Part shown: positions 24,532 through 32,951 of the stretch, one piece after another | Layout: each line of letters starts with the position of its first letter | How positions within the stretch are numbered: position 1 is the first letter of the stretch | From: an uncultured Bacteroidales bacterium | Lineage (GTDB): Bacteria; Bacteroidota; Bacteroidia; Bacteroidales; UBA932 | Direction: 5' to 3' | Length of the DNA: 42,863 nt | NCBI GenBank assembly: GCA_900320545.1 | Contig: ONSU01000019.1 | Coordinates: 1-42,863 of the forward strand | Notes under the pieces: model-generated | Seen by the model: only the letters and a program-made list of their open reading frames with translations | What the model was told of the DNA's origin: nothing | Databases searched by the model: none | Program-made: the position numbers and the translations under genes

Positions 24532-24539
24532 TAAGTTTG
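24532..24539 (+). promoter_or_regulatory. promoter of the small membrane protein and hutUHI
   Basis: TAAGTTTG with TTTG (24508-24511) 20 bp upstream, a complete consensus. It is the only clear promoter seen before hutU. Confidence 0.65.
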
Positions 24540-24555
24540 TAGAAAATTATAACCT

Positions 24556-24900
24556 ATGGCTTGTTTTATCGTACCCCTCGTACAGGCAGTTGCCACCAGC
24601 ATCTACCGCAAATGCAATGAGAAATCCATTGCAAATCCCGCATCGAGCACTTTCAAACATCAGATCCCGGCCCTCGAGAAAATGCTCTGGGGCGGTTCGG
24701 TGATGCTGATCGTCGACCATATCATCAACGGCGAACTCACCTGGAGATTCCCGTTCTTCACCGCCCTCGGCGAAACGGGCGGCGCCTCCATCATGCTCCG
24801 TGAGATGCTCACCGTCGGTGTTCCGATGTCGCTGGTCCTGACCTGCGTCTGGCTGATCTACGCCCTTGTAAAGAAGAGAAGCGCCAGCGTTTCCGCATAA
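24556..24900 (+). CDS. small conserved membrane protein
   Basis: 114 residues. Up to three hydrophobic stretches: one at the N-terminus (MACFIVPLVQAVATSIY), a central one (MLWGGSVMLIVDHIING) and a C-terminal one (VPMSLVLTCVWLIYALV). I recall similar short proteins annotated only as hypothetical in Bacteroidota and Firmicutes. It ends 12 bp before hutU and shares its promoter, so it may aid histidine uptake or be a bystander. The function is unknown. Confidence 0.65.
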   Translation: MACFIVPLVQAVATSIYRKCNEKSIANPASSTFKHQIPALEKMLWGGSVMLIVDHIINGELTWRFPFFTALGETGGASIMLREMLTVGVPMSLVLTCVWLIYALVKKRSASVSA

Positions 24901-24912
24901 TAGAAAACTGCG

Positions 24913-26931
24913 ATGACATTCTGTGAAGAGATTCTCTCAGGCATTCCGACGGAATTGCCGGAGCCGATGCCATACGATCCGGCGGTCAACCACGCGCCGG
25001 TACGGAAGGATATCCTGACGGACCGGGAGAAAGTCCTGGCCCTTCGCAACGCCCTCCGGTATTTCCCGGAGCGGCACCACGCGGTGCTGGCGGAGGAATT
25101 CGCCGGGGAACTGCGCCGCTACGGCCGTATCTACATGTACCGATTCCGTCCTTCGTATGAGATGTACGCCCGCCCGATCGACGAATATCCCGCCCGATGC
25201 CGCCAGGCCGCGGCCATCATGGCGATGATCCAGAACAATCTGGATCCGCGCGTGGCCCAGCATCCGCACGAACTGATCATCTACGGCGGCAACGGAGCCA
25301 TATTCCAGAACTGGGCGCAGTACCGCCTCGTGATGCAGTATCTCGCCACGATGACAGAGGAGCAGACGCTCGTAATGTATTCCGGCCATCCGCTGGGGCT
25401 CTTCCCTTCGCACAAAGACGCCCCCCGCGTGGTCGTTACCAACGGAATGGTCATTCCGAACTACTCCAAACCCGACGACTGGGAACGCTTCAACGCCCTC
25501 GGCGTGAGCCAGTACGGCCAGATGACGGCCGGTTCCTATATGTATATCGGTCCGCAGGGCATTGTCCACGGCACCACGATCACCGTGATGAACGCCGCCC
25601 GGAAGGTGCTGCGCGCACGGGGAGCGTCCAATACCGACGACCGGGGCGGAATGCTCTTCGTCACCGCCGGTCTCGGCGGGATGTCGGGTGCCCAACCCAA
25701 GGCCGGCAACATAGCCGGCGTCGTCTCCGTCACGGCCGAAATCAATCCCCTCGCCGCCCGCAAACGCTATGAGCAGGGATGGGTCGATGAACTCCACGAC
25801 GACCTCGACGAACTCATCGTCCGCATCCGCAAGGCCGTCGCCGGCAAAGAAGTCGTCTCCCTCGCATTCGTCGGCAATGTCGTCGACCTGTGGGAAAGAC
25901 TCGCGGACGAAGATATCCGCGTCGACCTGGGCTCCGACCAGACCTCGCTGCATAATCCCTGGGCGGGCGGTTACTATCCGGCCGGGTTCTCCCTGGAGGA
26001 ATCCAAACGGATGATGGCAACCGAGCCGGTGCGTTTCAAAGAGGCGGTACAAGCTTCACTGCGACGTCAGGTAGCGGCCATCAACCGGCTTACAGCCAAA
26101 GGAATGTACTTCTTCGACTATGGCAACGCTTTCCTGCTGGAGAGTTCCCGCGCCAAGGCGGACGTCCTCCTCGAAGACGGTCGATTCCGCTATCCGTCCT
26201 ACGTGCAGGATATCATGGGTCCGATGTACTTCGACTACGGCTTCGGTCCGTTCCGCTGGGTCTGCATGAGCGAGAAGCCCGAAGACCTGGCGAAGACCGA
26301 CGCCCTAGCCGTCAGGGTCCTGTCCGAGATCGCCGCCACGGCACCGGAGGAGATCGCCGGCCAGATGCGCGATAACATCCGCTGGATCGAAGAGGCCGGC
26401 CGCAACCACCTCGTAGTCGGCTCCCAGGCCCGCATTCTCTATGCCGACTGCGAAGGCCGCACCAAGATCGCCCTCGCCTTCAACGAGGCCATCCGCACCG
26501 GCGAAATCACGGCCCCCATCGTTCTCGGCCGCGACCATCACGACGTCTCCGGCACCGATTCCCCGTTCCGCGAGACCTCCAACATCTACGACGGCTCGCA
26601 GTTCACGGCCGACATGGCCATCCAGAACGTCATAGGCGACGCCTTCCGCGGCGCCACCTGGGTATCCGTCCACAACGGCGGCGGCGTCGGCTGGGGCGAA
26701 GTCATTAACGGCGGCTTCGGCATGGTCATCGACGGCTCCCCCGACAGCGACCGCCACATCCGTGAGATGCTCTTCTGGGATGTCAACAACGGCATCACCC
26801 GTCGCAGCTGGGCCCGCAACGAGGGTGCCCGCAGCGCCATCGAACGCGAGATGGCCCGCACCCCCGGCCTCCGCGTCACCCTCCCGAATATCGCGGATGA
26901 AAATCTGGTAAAAAAAGCATTGAATCTATGA
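24913..26931 (+). CDS. hutU: urocanate hydratase
   Basis: 672 residues, the longer urocanase form compared with the about 555-residue form of many proteobacteria. It hydrates urocanate to imidazolone propionate using NAD as an electrophile. Recognisable are YGGNGAIFQNWAQYRL, YSGHPLGLFPS, the NAD-binding GGLGGMSGAQPKAGNIAG, SDQTSLHNPWAGGYYP, and FGPFRWVCMS with the active-site cysteine. It overlaps hutH by ATGA; second in the group membrane protein - hutU - hutH - hutI. Confidence 0.97.
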   Translation: MTFCEEILSGIPTELPEPMPYDPAVNHAPVRKDILTDREKVLALRNALRYFPERHHAVLAEEFAGELRRYGRIYMYRFRPSYEMYARPIDEYPARCRQAAAIMAMIQNNLDPRVAQHPHELIIYGGNGAIFQNWAQYRLVMQYLATMTEEQTLVMYSGHPLGLFPSHKDAPRVVVTNGMVIPNYSKPDDWERFNALGVSQYGQMTAGSYMYIGPQGIVHGTTITVMNAARKVLRARGASNTDDRGGMLFVTAGLGGMSGAQPKAGNIAGVVSVTAEINPLAARKRYEQGWVDELHDDLDELIVRIRKAVAGKEVVSLAFVGNVVDLWERLADEDIRVDLGSDQTSLHNPWAGGYYPAGFSLEESKRMMATEPVRFKEAVQASLRRQVAAINRLTAKGMYFFDYGNAFLLESSRAKADVLLEDGRFRYPSYVQDIMGPMYFDYGFGPFRWVCMSEKPEDLAKTDALAVRVLSEIAATAPEEIAGQMRDNIRWIEEAGRNHLVVGSQARILYADCEGRTKIALAFNEAIRTGEITAPIVLGRDHHDVSGTDSPFRETSNIYDGSQFTADMAIQNVIGDAFRGATWVSVHNGGGVGWGEVINGGFGMVIDGSPDSDRHIREMLFWDVNNGITRRSWARNEGARSAIEREMARTPGLRVTLPNIADENLVKKALNL

Positions 26932-28415
26932 TCCATTATATTTCCAAAGACTGGCTCTCCCTGGAGAGGTTGAAAGAGATTATCGACAGCCACGCCGAAA
27001 TCCGGCTGTCAGACGAAGCGACGGCCGCCATCGTCAAGTGCCGTAAATACCTGGACGACAAGATGGAAGAGACCGACAAGCCGATGTACGGCATCACCAC
27101 CGGCTTCGGGTCCCTGTACAACGTCACCATTCCGAAGGAAGACCTTTCGCAGCTCCAGCACAACCTCGTAATGTCGCACGCCTGCGGCGCCGGAGAGACT
27201 GTCCGTCCGGAGATCGTCAAGCTGATGCTTTTCCTCAAGGTCCAGAACCTCTCCTACGGCCACTCCGGCGTGCAGCTCATCACCGTGCAGCGCCTGATGG
27301 ACATGTTCAACAACGACATCCTTCCGGTCGTCTACCAGCAGGGGTCCCTCGGCGCCTCCGGCGACCTCGCCCCGCTGGCGCACCTGAGTCTGCCGCTCAT
27401 CGGGCTCGGCGAAGTGCTCTGCAAGGGCGCCGTCCGGCCTGCCGCGGAAGTCTGGGCCGAATTCGGCTGGGAACCGATCCGCCTCCAGAGCAAGGAAGGC
27501 CTGGCTCTGCTGAACGGCACGCAGTTCATGAGCGCACACGCCGTATGGTCGATTCTCAAGAGCATGCGGCTCTCCCGCTGGGCCGACCGCATCGGCGCGA
27601 TGTCGCTCGACGCCTACGACGGCCGGATCGAGCCGTTCCTGCCGCTGACGCATCTGCTTCGTCCGCACAGCGGGCAGATCGAGACCGGCGAACGCTTCTG
27701 CGAACTGCTCGACGGCAGCGAACTGATCCGCCGTCCCAAGGAGCACGTACAGGATCCGTACAGTTTCCGCTGCATCCCGCAGGTGCACGGCGCGGTCAAG
27801 GACAATATCATGTACGTCAAGTCCGTCATCGAGAACGAAATCAATTCGGCGACCGACAACCCCAATATCTTCCCCGACGAGGACATGGTCATCTCGGCCG
27901 GCAATTTCCACGGCGAGCCCATCGCCATCCCGATGGACGCCCTTGCCATCGCGATGTCCGAACTCGCCAGCATCTCGGAGCGGCGCACCTACCAGCTCAT
28001 CCACGGCCTCCGCGGCCTCCCGAAATACCTCGTGGCCAATCCGGGACTCAACAGCGGCTTCATGATTCCGCAGTATACGGCCGCTTCGATCGTAAGCCAG
28101 AATAAAGGGCTCTGCTGGCCCGCCTCCTGCGATTCCATCCCTTCTTCGCAGGGGCAGGAGGACCACGTCAGCATGGGGTCGAACTCGGCGACCAAGCTGG
28201 TCCGCATCGTGGACAATGTGGAGCGCGTGCTCGCGATCGAACTGTTCAACGCAGCCCAGGCCCTGGAATTCCGCCGTCCGGCAAAGTCCTCCCCCGCCCT
28301 GGAAGCCATTTTCAAGGCGTATCGCCAGGTCGTTCCCTTCATCAAGAACGACACCTATATGTCTCCGCTGATCGCCGCCTCGGTACGCTTCCTTCGCAGC
28401 CATCCCGAACTCTGA
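26928..28415 (+). CDS. hutH: histidine ammonia-lyase
   Basis: 495 residues, normal length. It deaminates histidine to urocanate. The Ala-Ser-Gly triad that forms the MIO cofactor is at 143-145 (GSLGASGDLAPLAHL). Other conserved parts are YGITTGFG, LLNGTQFMSAHA, NEINSATDNPNIF and QYTAASIVSQNK. The sequence context and hut neighbours exclude phenylalanine or tyrosine lyase. It overlaps hutU by 4 bp, and hutI begins 1 bp after its stop. Confidence 0.97.
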   Translation: MIHYISKDWLSLERLKEIIDSHAEIRLSDEATAAIVKCRKYLDDKMEETDKPMYGITTGFGSLYNVTIPKEDLSQLQHNLVMSHACGAGETVRPEIVKLMLFLKVQNLSYGHSGVQLITVQRLMDMFNNDILPVVYQQGSLGASGDLAPLAHLSLPLIGLGEVLCKGAVRPAAEVWAEFGWEPIRLQSKEGLALLNGTQFMSAHAVWSILKSMRLSRWADRIGAMSLDAYDGRIEPFLPLTHLLRPHSGQIETGERFCELLDGSELIRRPKEHVQDPYSFRCIPQVHGAVKDNIMYVKSVIENEINSATDNPNIFPDEDMVISAGNFHGEPIAIPMDALAIAMSELASISERRTYQLIHGLRGLPKYLVANPGLNSGFMIPQYTAASIVSQNKGLCWPASCDSIPSSQGQEDHVSMGSNSATKLVRIVDNVERVLAIELFNAAQALEFRRPAKSSPALEAIFKAYRQVVPFIKNDTYMSPLIAASVRFLRSHPEL

Positions 28416-28416
28416 G

Positions 28417-29625
28417 ATGAAAATGCTGATCGAAAACATAGGCCTCCTCGCTGGGATCGTGCCGGAAGGCGTCCTTCGGAAAGAGGGCGTGGAGATGGCC
28501 GAAACCGGGACGCTGGAAAACGCCTGGCTCCTTGTCGAAGACGGCCGGATCGCCGACTTCGGAGAGATGGGAAAGATGCCCGATCAGGTCGGGCATGACG
28601 AGGTCATCGACGCCGAAGGCGGGATGGTCATGCCGGCATTCTGCGACAGCCATACGCACATCGTGTATGCCGGGAGCCGGGAAGGTGAGTTCCTCGACAA
28701 GATCCGGGGTCTGTCCTACGAGGAAATCGCCGCACGCGGCGGCGGGATCCTCAATTCCTCCGACCTCCTTCACCGGACCTCCGAAGAGGACCTCTATGCC
28801 CAGTCCATGGCCCGGGTACGGGAAATGATGGCCCACGGAACGGGAGCGATGGAGATCAAGAGCGGCTACGGCCTCAATCCGGAGGATGAGCTCAAAATGC
28901 TCCGGGTCATCGCGCGTATCAAAGAGTCGGTTCCTGCCATCGTGCGATCCACCTACCTCGGCGCCCACGCCGTCGGACGGGGTTATTCCCACGATGAATA
29001 TGTGCAGACCGTCATCGACACCACCCCGGAAGCGGCCCGATATGCCGATTTCATCGATGTGTTCTGCGACGAAGGTTTCTTCACGCCGGAAGATACCGCC
29101 CGGATCCTCGAAGCGGGCGCGGCGGCCGGCCTGCGCCCCAAAATCCACGCCAACGAACTCGCCGTCAGCGGTGGCGTCGAGGTCGGCGTCCGATACGATG
29201 CGCTGTCCGTGGATCATCTGGAGCGGACCACTCCGGCACAAATTGATGTCTTGAAGGGCTCAGCGACCATGCCCACGATGCTGCCCGGTTCATCCTTCTT
29301 CCTCGGAATTCCCTTCGGAAACGCCCGCGGCTTCATCGACGCCGGACTCCCCCTCGCCCTGGCCTCCGACTACAATCCCGGATCCTCCCCTTCCGGCGAC
29401 ATGCGCTTCGTCATGGCCCTCGGCTGCATCCGCATGCGCCTCACCCCGGTCGAAGCCTTCAACGCCGTCACGCTCAACAGCGCCTATGCCATGGGCATCA
29501 GCGACATCGCCGGCTCCATCACCCGCGGCAAACAGGCCAAACTCCTCCTCACCGAGCCCGGATGGAACCTCACCCGCCTCGCCTACCACTACCGTACCCC
29601 CTGGCTCCGGCAGGTCATTTTATAG
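28417..29625 (+). CDS. hutI: imidazolonepropionase
   Basis: 402 residues. It opens the imidazolone ring to give N-formiminoglutamate. It is an amidohydrolase with the metal-binding HTH (His79, His81) in CDSHTHIVYAG, REGEFLDKIRGLSYEEIAARGGGI, GAMEIKSGYGL and ASDYNPGSSPSG. Residues 53-62 (KMPDQVGHDE) are encoded by a palindromic repeat placed in frame in the N-terminal beta-sandwich region, before the catalytic core. It is the last gene of the hutUHI group. Confidence 0.97.
   Translation: MKMLIENIGLLAGIVPEGVLRKEGVEMAETGTLENAWLLVEDGRIADFGEMGKMPDQVGHDEVIDAEGGMVMPAFCDSHTHIVYAGSREGEFLDKIRGLSYEEIAARGGGILNSSDLLHRTSEEDLYAQSMARVREMMAHGTGAMEIKSGYGLNPEDELKMLRVIARIKESVPAIVRSTYLGAHAVGRGYSHDEYVQTVIDTTPEAARYADFIDVFCDEGFFTPEDTARILEAGAAAGLRPKIHANELAVSGGVEVGVRYDALSVDHLERTTPAQIDVLKGSATMPTMLPGSSFFLGIPFGNARGFIDAGLPLALASDYNPGSSPSGDMRFVMALGCIRMRLTPVEAFNAVTLNSAYAMGISDIAGSITRGKQAKLLLTEPGWNLTRLAYHYRTPWLRQVIL
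28575..28599. repeat. short palindromic repeat inside hutI (copy 3 of 3)
   Basis: A 25-bp palindrome GATGCCCGATCAGG + TCGGGCATGAC read in frame as MPDQVGHD. It has the layout of the copies at 17776 and 19566, and the peptide is the familiar PDQV-type product of such palindromes. Confidence 0.65.
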
Positions 29626-29636
29626 CGAAAAAACAT

Positions 29637-29644
29637 TATATTTG
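29637..29644 (+). promoter_or_regulatory. promoter of the SH3-domain protein, -7 box TATATTTG
   Basis: TATATTTG lies 20 bp before the ATG at 29665, just after the hutI stop. Confidence 0.6.
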
Positions 29645-29664
29645 CCGAAAAGACCCACAGGAAT

Positions 29665-30156
29665 ATGAAACGGATTCTCGTATTGCTCAGCATGGTACTG
29701 ACGTGCATTGCACTGAAAGCCCAGGATGTATTGACGGTAGTTTATGCGACCTCGGACGACGGTTTCCTCAATGTCCGCTCCGAACCCTCCAACAAAGGGA
29801 AAATCCTCACCACCCTCGCGATGCGTTTCCATGACCTCGGAGACGGCATCCTCATCGAAAAAGGCGACCAGTGGAGCAAAGTCCAGGTCCACGGCAAAAC
29901 CGGCTGGGTCTACAACAAATACCTCGGCTTCCAGACCTGGTACACCGGCAAAGGCAAGCGCAAACTCGTCGCCGCCCGCGACAACACTCCCCTCTACGGC
30001 GAAGACTTCTCCGGCGAAAACCAGCTCCCCCTCTTCGGCACCGTTCCCAAAGGCACCGTCCTCGCCGACGAATTCACCGAAGAGAACGGCTACTACATCC
30101 TCTGGACCATCCACGACAACCTCTTCATCCGCAAGAAAGACGCAAGGGTGGAGTAA
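29665..30156 (+). CDS. secreted bacterial SH3-domain protein
   Basis: 163 residues. A signal peptide (MKRILVLLSMVLTCIALKAQ) is followed by a bacterial SH3 domain (about 27-90): LNVRSEPSNKGKILTTL, DQWSKVQVHGKTGWVYNKYL. Such domains often bind peptidoglycan or cell-wall peptides in the periplasm. The C-terminal 70 residues have no recognised motif. It has its own promoter. The specific role is unknown. Confidence 0.8.
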   Translation: MKRILVLLSMVLTCIALKAQDVLTVVYATSDDGFLNVRSEPSNKGKILTTLAMRFHDLGDGILIEKGDQWSKVQVHGKTGWVYNKYLGFQTWYTGKGKRKLVAARDNTPLYGEDFSGENQLPLFGTVPKGTVLADEFTEENGYYILWTIHDNLFIRKKDARVE

Positions 30157-30170
30157 CGGAGGGTACACGT

Positions 30171-30599
30171 TTACTTCGCTTTGGGAACGACTTCGTAGCC
30201 TATATTACTGAGGAGACGCCGCTGGAAAATGCCGCAGGCCTTGCCGAATTCCTTGGCCAGGATTTCCGTACCGGACTTGATCTGGCTGCGTTCTTCGACG
30301 GCGGCCATCGCATGATAGAGTTCGTGGGGAACGGTTTCGAAGATCAGACGTAGTTTATCCTCCGTTTGCTTATCCCGATTGATGAGAATGAGGATCACCG
30401 GCCGGCTGGCGTTTTCCGCACCACACCACCTGACATAGGAGGTCACCCCGCAGATGTCACCGGGCAGGCGGCCCTTCAAGGCCTTGGAGATGCAGGCATA
30501 ATCCTCCTCGTTATCCTCGGAGAAAGCGATGAAATTGATGTAAGAATTTTCGAAGCGGGCGCCGACCTTGTGCAGGCTGTAAGAATACAAACAATCCAT
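30171..30599 (-). CDS. small HExxH protein, putative metallopeptidase
   Basis: 142 residues without a signal peptide. It contains HELYH (His92, Glu93, His96) in ETVPHELYHAMAAVEE, the zinc-binding pattern of metallopeptidases; the third metal ligand is not evident. I do not recognise the family; similar small proteins occur in phage-like or mobile contexts, but no other phage genes are here. It stands alone on the minus strand between two envelope-protein genes, with no clear promoter. Confidence 0.6.
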   Translation of the reverse strand: MDCLYSYSLHKVGARFENSYINFIAFSEDNEEDYACISKALKGRLPGDICGVTSYVRWCGAENASRPVILILINRDKQTEDKLRLIFETVPHELYHAMAAVEERSQIKSGTEILAKEFGKACGIFQRRLLSNIGYEVVPKAK

Positions 30600-30672
30600 A
30601 TAATTTATGTAAAATGATCAGTCGTCACCCCGATATACAAGACCCCGGAAAAAAACTTACACAAAATCTTGC

Positions 30673-30680
30673 TATCTTTG
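30673..30680 (+). promoter_or_regulatory. promoter of the phytase-like gene, -7 box TATCTTTG
   Basis: TATCTTTG lies 17 bp before the ATG at 30698. Confidence 0.6.
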
Positions 30681-30697
30681 GGAAAAATTAACGGAAA

Positions 30698-32365
30698 ATG
30701 AAAAAAATCCTTCTCCCCGTCGTGATACTGATCCTGGCCGGAACGGCCGCACAGGCGATGAACCGTAAGCCGCCGGTCCGCCTTGGAAAGAAAGCGGAGG
30801 CCGATACGACGACCGTGGTGCGGCTGCATATTGCGCCCGTGCTGATGGAGGGCGGCGGACAAGTCGTCCTGCAGGATGTATGGAAGCAGGACGATCGGAT
30901 CGAACTGCACGGGGAGACCTCAGTCACGCTGCTGCAACTGCAGGAGGGAGTCGGAACGCCCGACGGGACGCTCACGTTGAATCCGGCTCTTCCGGAGGGC
31001 GCGGTCTTCACCGTCCTTCTCGGGCGGGACGTCCGTTACGGATGGAAGAATCCGGCAGACGCGCTTTCGGGAGAAGGCACCGTGCAGGACGGCGTACTGG
31101 ACGTTACTCTGATGCACAATTCAGCCTACGTGCTGCTAAGTCCGGGCAATCCGCAGGTGGAGATCGAGCCGTTCCTTTCCTCCCGTTATTCCCGGGAAAC
31201 CGTCAAGGTGCAGGAGAGCGGGCTTCTCGTGATGCTTCCGCCGAATTCGGAGGAACTCGCCGCAATCATCCGTGACACTTCCGGGGTCCGGTCTGCGGTC
31301 CTCTCGGCGGGAGAAGCCGGGAGCTGCAGGGCCGTCTCCTTCTCCGAAGATCCCTGGTTCGCCCTTCCCAGTTCGTTGATGGCCACGACCCTCCAGACGC
31401 GGAACCTGTCGACCGGGAAAGATTATGTCTGCGGCGAATATTCCGGCATCACGCCGGTCTCCGACGGCCGTTACGCCCTGGTGCACAATGGCGCGAAAGG
31501 CGGCGGCATCTATTTCGCCGATTTGGCCATCGAGGGAGGAAAGGTGACATCCGCCCGGATCGAGGCCGCCCCCGGGACGCTCGATGCAAAAGACGTCCGT
31601 GACCCCGAGGGAATCGCCTATATGCCCTCGACCAACACGCTCTGGGTCTCCGGCGAGAAGGATCAGAGCATCCTCGAATACGACCTGGAAGGCCGCCCGA
31701 CAGGCCGGCGGATGGCTGTACCCTCCGATTTTGGGGCAGGGGAACTCTCGACCGGCAACGGCTTCGAATCGCTCTCCTATTCACCCGCGACCGGACTGAT
31801 GTGGACCGTCACGGAAGAGCCCTTGAAAAAGGATCTGGACTGGATCCCCGCCGGGGAAGAACGGCGGATGCTGCGCCTGCTGGCCTTCGACGGCAATACC
31901 CTCGAGCCGAAGCGGCAGCGTTTCTACGCGATGGACGCGCCCCAGTACAAACCGGCCAAGGCGGACACCTACGTGCACGGCGTGGCTGATCTGCTGGCCC
32001 TGGAAGACGGCACCCTCCTCGTCCTGGAACGGGAAGTATATGTCCCGACCTATAATTCAAACGACAAGGCCAGTATGCTCTCGATGCTGACGACGGCCGC
32101 CGCGAAAGTCAAACTCTACCTCGTAGATCCTTCCTCCAAAGAGGCCCTGCTGTCGAAAGTGCTGGTAGGATCGTTCTACACCCGCTTCCCCGGCCCGCTC
32201 AGCCTGCTGATGGGTGCCGATCCGCAGCTGGCCAATTTCGAGGGAATGTGCCTCGGGCCGATGGTCGACGGCCATCTTACCGTCCTCCTCGTCAACGACT
32301 CGGAACGCGGCAAAGGCAACTCTTACGCCCGCCTGCAGGATTATATAAGGGTAATGCTGTTCTAG
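30698..32365 (+). CDS. esterase-like activity of phytase family protein
   Basis: 555 residues. A signal peptide (MKKILLPVVILILAGTAAQA) is followed by a beta-rich N-terminal region of about 200 residues that I do not recognise. The phytase-like beta-propeller domain runs from about 240 to the end: DPEGIAYMPSTNTLWVSGEKD, GNGFESLSYSPATGLMWTVTEEP, and NFEGMCLGP with LLVNDSE. It is periplasmic or surface-exposed; family members are thought to be phosphodiesterases or esterases, but the substrate is unknown. The stop shares CTAG (32362-32365) with the converging lipoprotein gene. Confidence 0.8.
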   Translation: MKKILLPVVILILAGTAAQAMNRKPPVRLGKKAEADTTTVVRLHIAPVLMEGGGQVVLQDVWKQDDRIELHGETSVTLLQLQEGVGTPDGTLTLNPALPEGAVFTVLLGRDVRYGWKNPADALSGEGTVQDGVLDVTLMHNSAYVLLSPGNPQVEIEPFLSSRYSRETVKVQESGLLVMLPPNSEELAAIIRDTSGVRSAVLSAGEAGSCRAVSFSEDPWFALPSSLMATTLQTRNLSTGKDYVCGEYSGITPVSDGRYALVHNGAKGGGIYFADLAIEGGKVTSARIEAAPGTLDAKDVRDPEGIAYMPSTNTLWVSGEKDQSILEYDLEGRPTGRRMAVPSDFGAGELSTGNGFESLSYSPATGLMWTVTEEPLKKDLDWIPAGEERRMLRLLAFDGNTLEPKRQRFYAMDAPQYKPAKADTYVHGVADLLALEDGTLLVLEREVYVPTYNSNDKASMLSMLTTAAAKVKLYLVDPSSKEALLSKVLVGSFYTRFPGPLSLLMGADPQLANFEGMCLGPMVDGHLTVLLVNDSERGKGNSYARLQDYIRVMLF

Positions 32366-32865
32366 AGGTCCATCCGGTCCACGGTGCCGATGATATCGGC
32401 CTCGTCGGCAGCTTCGATCAGCGAATCGATATACGCATTGACCGCATCGATCCCGGCCTTCAGGTTCGTTCCCGGCCAGGCATTGTCGCCGCCGGAATAA
32501 ACGGTTCCGTTCCCGTAACGGAAACGCACGCTCCACATGGTCCCGTCCAGGACATGGGCGAGCGGGCGGTAATTCTCTTTCAGCCGGTAAAGTTTGTATT
32601 GCCACATCAGGGCGTCGATCTTCACCAGAGCGTCATCTTCCACCCGGATGACCGTCCCGTCGGAGGCGTTTTTCGCCCAGGTCAGCTGTACGCCGCCCTT
32701 CTCGGACGGCTCCACGAGATAATAGACGGAAGGGGAAATCCGCATATCCGAACGGCGATATTGATAGGACAGGAGCGCACCTTCCGGCTTAGAGCCGTTT
32801 TCCATATTTCCGTGACATCCGAAAAGGGATAATAACATAGACATACAAAGAATAATCGGTTTCAT
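32362..32865 (-). CDS. lipoprotein of unknown function
   Basis: 167 residues. The signal peptide ends in LSLFGC (Cys17). The mature part (YQYRRSDMRISPSVYYLVEPSEKGGVQLTWAKN ending before DGT) looks like a small soluble domain but matches nothing I can name. It overlaps the phytase-like gene tail-to-tail by 4 bp. No clear role. Confidence 0.7.
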   Translation of the reverse strand: MKPIILCMSMLLSLFGCHGNMENGSKPEGALLSYQYRRSDMRISPSVYYLVEPSEKGGVQLTWAKNASDGTVIRVEDDALVKIDALMWQYKLYRLKENYRPLAHVLDGTMWSVRFRYGNGTVYSGGDNAWPGTNLKAGIDAVNAYIDSLIEAADEADIIGTVDRMDL

Positions 32866-32908
32866 CTGGCAAAGGTTACTAACTTCTGCAATAATAGCAA
32901 TTATAATT

Positions 32909-32916
32909 TAAATTTG
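32909..32916 (+). promoter_or_regulatory. candidate promoter of the GDPD lipoprotein, -7 box TAAATTTG
   Basis: TAAATTTG gives a leader of about 30 nt to the ATG at 32952. A second candidate, TATTTTTG at 32940-32947, would give a leaderless message. Confidence 0.45.
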
Positions 32917-32951
32917 ACACACCCTGTCTTCAAATTTTGTATTTTTGTTCT

